NCBI RefSeq assembly: GCF_003428335.1
Contig: NZ_CP031704.1
Location: forward strand, 3,162,001 to 3,226,000
Source: Solimonas sp. K1W22B-7
GTDB taxonomy: Bacteria; Pseudomonadota; Gammaproteobacteria; Nevskiales; Nevskiaceae
Direction of reading: 5' to 3'
DNA: 64,000 nucleotides
In this document: positions 58,301 to 64,000 of the stretch, in pieces
Layout of the letters: each line of letters starts with the position of its first letter
Numbering within the stretch: the first letter of the stretch is position 1
The notes under the pieces: generated by a model
What the model was told of the DNA's origin: nothing
Seen by the model: the letters and a program-made list of their open reading frames with translations, nothing else
Databases searched by the model: none
Position numbers and translations under genes: made by a program

Positions 58301-61300
58301 GCTGGTGAGGATCAGCTGGCCGGCACCGATCTTGGTCGTGGAGATGCTGGCACCGCTGAGGTCCGCCAGCCCCGTACCGGCATCGAGATCACCGATCAGG
58401 GTCAGTGCCCCGGTTGCATCCAGATTGGCGCCGTTGCCCTGGATCGACAAGGCCTCCAGATCGAGCGTGCCGCCGGTCGCGTTGATGGTCAGGATGCCGG
58501 AGTTGATGAGCGTGGTGCCGGAGTAGGCATTCACGCTGCTGCCCTGCACCGCGCCGCCGAGCACGATCGCGTTGGCCTCCAGGTCCACCAGGCCGCTGCC
58601 GGTGATGGCGCCGCTGGTCAGGGTGCCGCCCGTGGCGGTCAGCGTGATCACGTCGCCGCGGGTGATGCCGACATCCAGGTCGCCGCCAGCGGCCGTCAGG
58701 GTCACGTCGCCACCACCGGTCGCCGTCACGGCGCTGAGGTTCAGGTCGCCGCCGGCGACGCTGATGCCGCCGAGGCCCGCCGTCATGTCGCCAGCCATGA
58801 TCTGGCCGGCGCTGGTAAGGATCAGGGTACCGGCGCCAACCTTGTTGAGGCTCACCGAGTTGCCACTGATGTCCGCCAGAGCGGTACCCGCGCTGAGGTC
58901 GCCGGTCACCGTCAGGGCACCGCCGGCCGACAGGTCGACGCCATTGCCGCTGATCGTGCTGCCGGTGAGGTTCAGGTGGCCGCTATTGGCCGTGACCAGC
59001 AGGATGCCGGAGTTGACGATCGTGCCGCCCGCCGTCATATCGACGCTGCTGCCAATCACCGAATCGGCGAGCAGGATGTTGCCGGTCGTCGCCGTCAGCT
59101 GCAGGACCCCGCCGCCGACCTTGGTCAGGCCCAGGTTGCCGCTGCTGGCCGTGGCGGTCACATCACCCGCCGACGAAACGATGCCGGCTCCGATGCCACT
59201 GCCGTTGATCGTCATGCCGCCAACGGTGGTGGTGAGGTCGCCGGTCGTGACCTGGCCCGTGCTGTTGAGGATCAGGGTGCCGGCGCCAACCTTGTTGAGG
59301 CTCACCGAGCTGCCATCGATGTCCGCCAGGCCCGTGCCGGCGCTGAGATCGCCGGTCACCCTCAGGGCACCGCCGGCCGACAGCTCGGCGCCGTTGCCGC
59401 TGATCGTGCTGCCGGTGAGGTTCAGGTGGCCACTGCTGGCCGTCACCAGCAGGACACCGGAATTGACGATCGTGCCGCCCGCCGTCATGTCGACGCTGCT
59501 GCCGATCACGGAGTCGGCGAGCAGGATGTTGCCGGCCGTGGCCGTCAGCTGCAGCGTACCACCGCCAACCTTGGTCAGGTCCAGGTTGCCGCTGCTGGCG
59601 GTGGCGGTCACGCCACCCGCCGACATGACCACGCCGGCATCGATGCCGCTGCCATTGACCGTGATGTCACCGACCGTGGTCGTGAGATCGCCGGTATTGA
59701 TCTGGCCCGCGCTGCTGAGGATCAGGGTACCTGCGCCAATCTTGGCCGTGCTCACGCTGGCACCGCTGAGGTCCGCCAGGCCGCTGCCAGCGTCGAGATC
59801 GCCAAGCAGGGTCAGTGACCCCGTCGCATCCAGGTCGGCACCGTTGCCGCTGATCGACGTGCCCTTCAGCCGCAGCAGGCCACCGATCGCCGAGACATCC
59901 AGCAGGCCGGAGGACGACAGTGTTGTCGCCGCATCCAGATCCACCGTCGCGCCCTGCACCGCAGCGTTGAGCACGATGTCATGGGCAACCGCCGCCACCG
60001 CGCCGGTCGCGGTCAGCGGGCCATTGAGCGTCAGTGTGCCGCCGGTGGCGCTCAGCGTCGCCGAGTTGGCGCCGATCGAGCTGCCCGCCAGCGTCAGGGC
60101 ACCGGCGGTGGCCGTCACGTCGAGCACGCCGCTTGCCGTCAGCGTCGTCGCGGCGTCCAGGTTCACCGTGCCGCCCTCTACCGCGCCGTTGAGCACGATG
60201 GCATGGGCCGCGGCGCTGAGCGCCCCGCCGGCCGTGAGGGTGCCCACATCCAGGGTCCCGGCATTGGCCGTCAGCGTGACGACGTTGCCGCCGAGGTTGC
60301 CGCCCAGCAGATCGCCGCCGGTCGCGGTCAGCGCGAGCGTGCCGCCCAGCGTGACATCGCTGCTGCCGAACAGGCTGGCGACATCGAGCGACACGGCCGT
60401 CGCCTGGACGTTGTCGGCATTGATGCCGAAGGCCGAGATCAGGCCGTTGGACGAGGTCAGGACCACGGAGCCACCAGAGCCGGCATCGAGCAGGCCGGTG
60501 ACGCCGATACCGTCCCTGCCCGACAGCAGGATCGAACTGGAGGTCACCGACGTCACGTTCAGGTTGAGCACCCCGGTCGACGCCGTCATGTCGATCACGC
60601 CGGAGACGTCGCCCGCGTTGATGGTGATGCTGCCGCCATCCACGCTGCCGCCCAGTACCACGTTGGTCGCATCCATGGTCACCGCACCGGGGCTGCTGAC
60701 GCCGCCCAGGCCGATATCCTGCGCCGAGTCCAGGTCCACCGACGCCGCGTTCAGCATGCCGGCGATGATGTCGCCGACCGTGGAGGTCAGCGCCAGGGCG
60801 CCCGTGACGGTCAGGTCGCCGAAGTTGATGTCCCGCGCGGTCACATCGAGGCTGCTGCCGGTGACGGCGCCGGTCGTGATCGACCCATTGGTCGCCGCCA
60901 GGGTGACGCTGCCGCCGGAGCCGGCATCGATGAAGCCGCTGACGAGGAGGTTGTCGTTCGCGCTCAGGTCGATCACCGGCGCGAGGACGTTCGCGAAGAT
61001 GTTCAGGTCACCGGCGGTGCTGGTGACATCCACCAGCGTGGCGGACGTCAGATTGATGGCACTGATGGTGACCGTGCTGCCGGAAACCAGGCCGCTGAGA
61101 TCAACGTCCCCCGCTGTAGCGGATATGCCAACAATGTTGGCGGCACTCGCGCCAGCGATCTCCACATCGCCGCCGTTGCTCAGCACGTCGATAGCGCCGC
61201 CAGGCGCCGACAGGACGCCCGTCCGGATCAGCGAGGTGGTACCGCCGAACTGGTTGCCGATGCGGATGCTGCCGCCGGTGGCGGTGACATCCTGAAGACC

Positions 61301-64000
61301 GATCGTGCCGCTCGTGGTGTGCACGTCGATGACATTGAAGCTGTTGCCGGCGCCACTGATGCTGCCGCTCACCTGGACACCCGTGCCGCCGTCCAGGGCG
61401 ATGCTGCCGCCGATGGAGTTGACCGGACCATTGATCGTGAGCAGGCCGTCGGTGTCGAGATCGATGCCGCCATCAGCGGTCAGGTTGTCCAGCGTGACGC
61501 CACCGCCGAAGCCCTGGATCGTCGCCTGCTGTGTCGCCGAAACGGTGTCGGCGCTGATCAGGCCGCTGGTGGTGCGGATGTCGAGGCTGCCGTTGCCGGC
61601 GATCACGTCCGCCAGAACCAGCGGGCCATTGCCGGCCTGGACGGTGACACCGCCGTTGCCGGCCACCAGGTTGCCGACCACGTCCAGCGTGTCGCCGGAG
61701 ATCAGGCTGATGCCGTTGCCGCCCACGACCGCCTGCAGGTCGAGGAAGCCGCTGCCCTGGATGGCGACGCCGCCGTTGAGCGCCGAGGCCGCGCCGCTCA
61801 AGGTGATGTCGCTGGCGTTGCCGCCGAACTGGTTGCCGATGCGGATGCTGCCGCCGGTGGCGGTGACATCCTGAAGACCGATCGTGCCGCTCGTGGTGTG
61901 CACGTCGATGACCTGGAAGCTGGCACCGGCGCCGCTGATGTTGCCGTTCACCGCGATGCCGGTGCCGGCATCCAGGGCAATACCGCCGTTGGCGGCGTTG
62001 ACCGGGCCATTGATCGTGAGCAGGCCGTCGGTGTCGAGATCGATGCCGCCATCAGCGGTCAGGTTGTCCAGCGTGACGCCACCGCCGAAGCCCTGGATCG
62101 TTGCGAAGCCCGTCGCCGAAACGGTGTCGGCGCTGATCAGGCCGCTGGTGGTGCGGATGTCGAGGCTGCCGTTGCCGGCGATCACGTCCGCCAGAACCAG
62201 CGGGCCATTGCCGGCCTGGACGGTGACACCGCCGTTGCCGGCCACCAGGTTGCCGACCACGTCCAGCGTGTCGCCGGAGATCAGGCTGATGCCGTTGCCG
62301 CCCACGACCGCCTGCAGGTCGAGGAAGCCGCTGCCCTGGATGGCGACGCCGCCATTGAGCGCCGAGGCCGCGCCGCTCAAGGTGATGTCGCTGGCGTTGC
62401 CGCCGAACTGGTTGCCGATGCGGATGCTGCCGCCAGTGGCGGTGACGCCCTGCAGGCCGATCGTGCCCGTCACGGTGTGCACGTCGATGACCTGGAAGCT
62501 GGCACCGGCGCCGCTGATCGCGCCGTTCACCTGGACGCCGGTGCCGCCGTCCAGGGCGATGCTGCCGCCGATGGAGTTGACCGGACCATTGATCGTGAGC
62601 AGGCCGTCGGTGTCGAGATCGATGCGGCCGTCGCCGGTCAGGCTGCCCAGCGTGACGTCGCCGCCGAAGCCCTGGATCGTCGCCTGCTGTGTCGCCGAAA
62701 CGGTGTCGGCGCTGATCAGGCCGCTGGTGGTGCGGATGTCGAGGCTGCCGTTGCCGGCGATCACGTCCGCCAGAACCAGCGGGCCATTGCCGGCCTGGAC
62801 GGTGACACCGCCGTTGCCGGCCACCAGGTTGCCGACCACGTCCAGCGTGTCGCCGGAGATCAGGCTGATGCCGTTGCCGCCCACGACCGCCTGCAGGTCG
62901 AGGAAGCCGCTGCCCTGGATGGCGACGCCGCCATTGAGCGCCGAGGCCGCGCCGCTCAAGGTGATGTCGCTGGCGTTGCCGCCGAACTGGTTGCCGATGC
63001 GGATGCTGCCGCCAGTGGCGGTGACGCCCTGCAGGCCGATCGTGCCCGTCACGGTGTGCACGTCGATGACCTGGAAGCTGGCACCGGCGCCGCTGATCGC
63101 GCCGTTCACCTGGACGCCGGTGCCGCCGTCCAGGGCGATGCTGCCGCCGATGGAGTTGACCGGACCATTGATCGTGAGCAGGCCGTCGGTGTCGAGATCG
63201 ATGCGGCCGTCGCCGGTCAGGCTGCCCAGCGTGACGTCGCCGCCGAAGCCCTGGATCGTCGCCTGCTGTGTCGCCGAAACGGTGTCGGCGCTGATCAGGC
63301 CGCTGGTGGTGCGGATGTCGAGGCTGCCGTTGCCGGCGATCACGTCCGCCAGAACCAGCGGGCCGTTGCCGGCCTGGACGGTGACACCGCCGTTGCCGGC
63401 CACCAGGTTGCCGACCACGTCCAGCGTGTCGCCGGAGACCAGGAGGATGCCGTTGCCACCCACGACCGTCTGCAGGTCGAGGAAGCCGCTGTCGCGGATG
63501 TCGACGCCGCCGCCGACCGCCGAAATCGCGCCGGTCACGGTGATGTCGGCGCCGCCGCCGCCGAACTGGTTGCCGATGCGGATGCTGCCGCCGGTGGCGG
63601 TGACGCCCTGAAGATCGATCGTGCCGGCAGCGGTGTGCACGTCGATGATCTGGAAGCTGGCACCGGCGCCGCTGATGTTGCCGTTCACCTGGACGCCGGT
63701 GCCGCCATCCAGGGCGATGCCGCCGTTGGCGGCGTTGACCGGGCCATTGATCGTGAGCAGGCCGTCGGTGTCGACATTGATGCCGCCGTCGCCCCTCAGG
63801 CTGCCCAGCACGATGTCGCCACCGAAGCCCTGGATCGTCGCAAAGCCCCCGCCCGCGACGCTGCCCGCCGTCAGGTCACCGGCCGCGGTGCGCAGGTCGA
63901 TACTGCCGGTGCCGGCAGCGACGCTGGTCACATCCAGCGTGGTCCCCGCCAGCAGCGTGACGCCGGTCCCGGCGCCCACCGTCTGCAGGTTGATCAGGCC
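55340..64000 (-). CDS. Giant repeat-built TPS-type exoprotein, C-terminal 2,886 residues (runs off right edge)
   Basis: The frame is open from the window edge to the TGA at 55340. The N-terminus, where a signal peptide and TPS domain are expected, is outside. The visible part is almost wholly short Gly/Asp/Thr/Ser-rich beta-helix turns. It contains a 193-residue tandem unit (61251-64000) and a mosaic of 150- and 170-residue units (57391-59760). The last ~220 residues match the C-terminal module of TpsA1: GPNASFIADRVALG, FAIGGADYLGDIYI, NFVFMTQGNIFRL, VVVLDG. An acidic tail ends in LQCT. Export by the TpsB at 1412 or by a transporter outside the window are both possible. Large adhesin or matrix scaffold is the likely role. 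Confidence 0.88.
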   Translation of the reverse strand, partial: GLINLQTVGAGTGVTLLAGTTLDVTSVAAGTGSIDLRTAAGDLTAGSVAGGGFATIQGFGGDIVLGSLRGDGGINVDTDGLLTINGPVNAANGGIALDGGTGVQVNGNISGAGASFQIIDVHTAAGTIDLQGVTATGGSIRIGNQFGGGGADITVTGAISAVGGGVDIRDSGFLDLQTVVGGNGILLVSGDTLDVVGNLVAGNGGVTVQAGNGPLVLADVIAGNGSLDIRTTSGLISADTVSATQQATIQGFGGDVTLGSLTGDGRIDLDTDGLLTINGPVNSIGGSIALDGGTGVQVNGAISGAGASFQVIDVHTVTGTIGLQGVTATGGSIRIGNQFGGNASDITLSGAASALNGGVAIQGSGFLDLQAVVGGNGISLISGDTLDVVGNLVAGNGGVTVQAGNGPLVLADVIAGNGSLDIRTTSGLISADTVSATQQATIQGFGGDVTLGSLTGDGRIDLDTDGLLTINGPVNSIGGSIALDGGTGVQVNGAISGAGASFQVIDVHTVTGTIGLQGVTATGGSIRIGNQFGGNASDITLSGAASALNGGVAIQGSGFLDLQAVVGGNGISLISGDTLDVVGNLVAGNGGVTVQAGNGPLVLADVIAGNGSLDIRTTSGLISADTVSATGFATIQGFGGGVTLDNLTADGGIDLDTDGLLTINGPVNAANGGIALDAGTGIAVNGNISGAGASFQVIDVHTTSGTIGLQDVTATGGSIRIGNQFGGNASDITLSGAASALNGGVAIQGSGFLDLQAVVGGNGISLISGDTLDVVGNLVAGNGGVTVQAGNGPLVLADVIAGNGSLDIRTTSGLISADTVSATQQATIQGFGGGVTLDNLTADGGIDLDTDGLLTINGPVNSIGGSIALDGGTGVQVSGSISGAGNSFNVIDVHTTSGTIGLQDVTATGGSIRIGNQFGGTTSLIRTGVLSAPGGAIDVLSNGGDVEIAGASAANIVGISATAGDVDLSGLVSGSTVTISAINLTSATLVDVTSTAGDLNIFANVLAPVIDLSANDNLLVSGFIDAGSGGSVTLAATNGSITTGAVTGSSLDVTARDINFGDLTVTGALALTSTVGDIIAGMLNAASVDLDSAQDIGLGGVSSPGAVTMDATNVVLGGSVDGGSITINAGDVSGVIDMTASTGVLNLNVTSVTSSSILLSGRDGIGVTGLLDAGSGGSVVLTSSNGLISAFGINADNVQATAVSLDVASLFGSSDVTLGGTLALTATGGDLLGGNLGGNVVTLTANAGTLDVGTLTAGGALSAAAHAIVLNGAVEGGTVNLDAATTLTASGVLDVTATAGALTLAGSSIGANSATLSATGGTLTLNGPLTATGAVAAVAHDIVLNAAVQGATVDLDAATTLSSSGLLDVSAIGGLLRLKGTSISGNGADLDATGSLTLLGDLDAGSGLADLSGASVSTAKIGAGTLILSSAGQINTGDLTTTVGDITVNGSGIDAGVVMSAGGVTATASSGNLDLTKVGGGTLQLTATAGNILLADSVIGSSVDMTAGGTIVNSGVLLVTASSGHLNLTGSTISGNGAELSAGGALRVTGDLSAGTGLADIDGSSVSLNKVGAGTLILNSTGQVTTGDLTTTVGGMTINGSGIGAGIVSSAGDVTATASSGNLGLTKVGGGVLQLTATTGNILLADSVIGSSVDMTAGGTIVNSGILLVTANSGHLNLTGSTISGNGVDLSAGGALTVTGDLSAGTALADISGNSVSLNKVGAGTLILTSAGQIMAGDMTAGLGGISVAGGDLNLSAVTATGGGDVTLTAAGGDLDVGITRGDVITLTATGGTLTSGAITGSGLVDLEANAIVLGGAVQGSSVNAYSGTTLINSGILTINATGGTLDLEALSIQGNGANLDATGALTLIGDLDAGTGLADLSGASISTTKIGAGQLILTSAGQITGGDMTAGLGGISVAGGDLNLSAVTATGGGDVTLTATGGDLDVGITRGDVITLTATGGTLTSGAITGSGLVDLEANAIVLGGAVQGSSVNAYSGTTLINSGILTINATGGTLDLEALSIQGNGANLDAGGALTLIGDLDAGSGLADLSGARISTNKIGAGDIILSSGGQVNTGDLTTTAGDITVNGSGITGGIVSSAGDVTATASSGNLDLTKVGGGTLQLTATAGNILLDDSVIGSSVDMTAGGTIVNSGILLVTANSGHLNLTGTTISGNGVELSAGGALRVTGDLSAGTGLADVSGGSVSLTKVGAGTLILNSTGQVNTGALTVGAGGITIDGSGIGTGAITVTGGDLEATAHTDDLVVNGTIRANLVDLSALLGDIDVDDVFATDALFSAPNGAITVGTVTASGDADFDFGTDLDAGTLNLAGTLFADLNNTDAVFGNVNAQAVDITVNGGNITVGNVTVAQDIDLTASTGSVSFGDLSGQNIAISFAQDSTITDSTVNASGSFSLGGGALLSGNSLTVNAQSIALNAGLTLDAATLDAVGSLSLGSYGFNIENLVADGATISVNGSTLHGASADLEADGALTLDSADFLVDDITLDAGSNLVLTSTRLRGDLTANAGGTASLDSVTLDGGSSGQLQAASIDIVSGNVDYSGSFGLTATDGSVAISNSSIGSGGNLAFQAAEDIHLDGVSLDAAGVATIGALGDVVLEESSLAGGRFTIQAGGTVRDGGEGADIDVAALGVQAGTRIELASTSIHVGTGLAAIGGDDGLIEALSGMNPELLPASQGPNASFIADRVALGSLDLEGDYLFISANEVVLSGSIEAPLDLFVHYNPLDPDATVGIETAASLARQINLNRDEHFNVFPGTTFAIGGADYLGDIYIGENGPVIVDPHQSNFVFMTQGNIFRLGSLGTNGTVVVLDGMVDVSDSFDMPLNSEFMPDLPKDDLELQEEEDDTEFGAGTIEYESTTDEEGDGLQCT
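57391..59760 (-). repeat. Mosaic in-gene tandem array: 450-bp and 510-bp units in order B-C-C-B-B
   Basis: Anchors recur at exact distances. CGACGCTGCT occurs at 57571, 59041 and 59491 (450-bp units, 150 residues). TCACGCTGCT occurs at 58021 and 58531 (510-bp units, 170 residues). Unit borders fall at 57391, 57841, 58351, 58861, 59311 and 59761. Both unit types share the border text GLADLSG/GLADISG and KxGAG but differ inside. All lengths are multiples of 3, so the frame is kept. Confidence 0.85.
61251..64000 (-). repeat. In-gene tandem array with 579-bp (193-residue) period
   Basis: CCCTGGATCGT recurs at 61512, 62091, 62670, 63249 and 63828, exactly 579 bp apart, giving 4.7 units before the window edge. 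The units beginning near 62409 and 62988 read essentially identically over hundreds of bases, while the outer ones have drifted. This points to recent duplication or gene conversion. The array continues beyond the window. Confidence 0.9.

Noticed and set aside
55601-63611. Several long plus-strand frames over the giant gene
   Set aside because: They mirror the tandem repeats in the opposite frame and have low-complexity Arg/Ala/Pro/Val content. The minus frame carries the C-terminal module shared with TpsA1.
57391-64000. Repeats considered as a CRISPR array
   Set aside because: Periods are 450-579 bp, in frame and coding; no short direct repeats with unique spacers.

Overview
The window is about 64 kb of high-GC chromosomal DNA from a gammaproteobacterium. 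The strongest lineage evidence is the gene order ygfB-pepP-ubiH-ubiI plus gcvT, which E. coli and many other Gammaproteobacteria share. Wax-ester synthase, a DUF1302/DUF1329 pair, several short-chain dehydrogenases and a bacterial ceramidase suggest a lipid- or hydrocarbon-using group such as Nevskiales/Solimonadaceae. That placement is inference; there is no rRNA or tRNA gene in the window. No CRISPR, prophage, transposase or plasmid functions were seen.

Layout. (1) 1-1.1 kb: the 5' part of gcvT (minus strand) behind a tandem glycine riboswitch. (2) 1.3-7.4 kb: a promoter and a two-partner-secretion operon of transporter (tpsB), exoprotein (tpsA1) and a FecR-domain exported protein, closed by a terminator. 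(3) 7.6-9.6 kb: a SapC-family protein and a GT-B glycosyltransferase. (4) 9.5-14.2 kb (minus): ygfB-pepP-ubiH-ubiI, with a palindrome-rich intergenic element between pepP and ubiH. (5) 14.5-21.4 kb (plus): argA-bioA-rsmE, a small membrane protein, an acyl-CoA ligase, a lipoprotein and a Crp/Fnr regulator, with repeated ATGA/GTGA overlaps. (6) 21.6-23.5 kb: a DUF962 membrane protein, a reductase and a 56-residue exported peptide. (7) 23.5-38.2 kb (minus): a long co-oriented run that begins at a second tandem glycine riboswitch and reads dadA-like dehydrogenase, APC permease, DUF1302, DUF1329, neutral ceramidase, SDR, SGNH esterase, SDR, phospholipase-C-like phosphoesterase and a ketopantoate-reductase-like enzyme. 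A D-cysteine desulfhydrase/ACC-deaminase-like gene diverges from the riboswitch. (8) 39.4-48.8 kb: wax-ester synthase, a DUF6351-like lipoprotein, an exported set (Tat PLP enzyme, Tat FAD oxidase, c5-type cytochrome), an AraC regulator and a divergent SDR. (9) 48.9-55.2 kb: three tandem AIM24/TIGR00266 proteins behind an M48 protease, a GFA protein and a molybdopterin oxidoreductase. (10) 55.3-64.0 kb (minus): the C-terminal 2,886 residues of a giant repeat-built secreted protein that runs off the right edge.

How the parts connect. The two exoproteins, at opposite ends of the window, share a C-terminal module and end in an acidic tail with a penultimate cysteine, which suggests a common surface-retention mechanism. 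The minus-strand run at 23.5-38.2 kb combines amino-acid uptake and oxidation with envelope and lipid functions under a possible glycine signal. The 43.4-46.6 kb set looks like a periplasmic amino-acid or sugar-acid oxidation chain that feeds a cytochrome. At least four kinds of palindromic intergenic repeat are scattered through the window, mostly at convergent gene ends.
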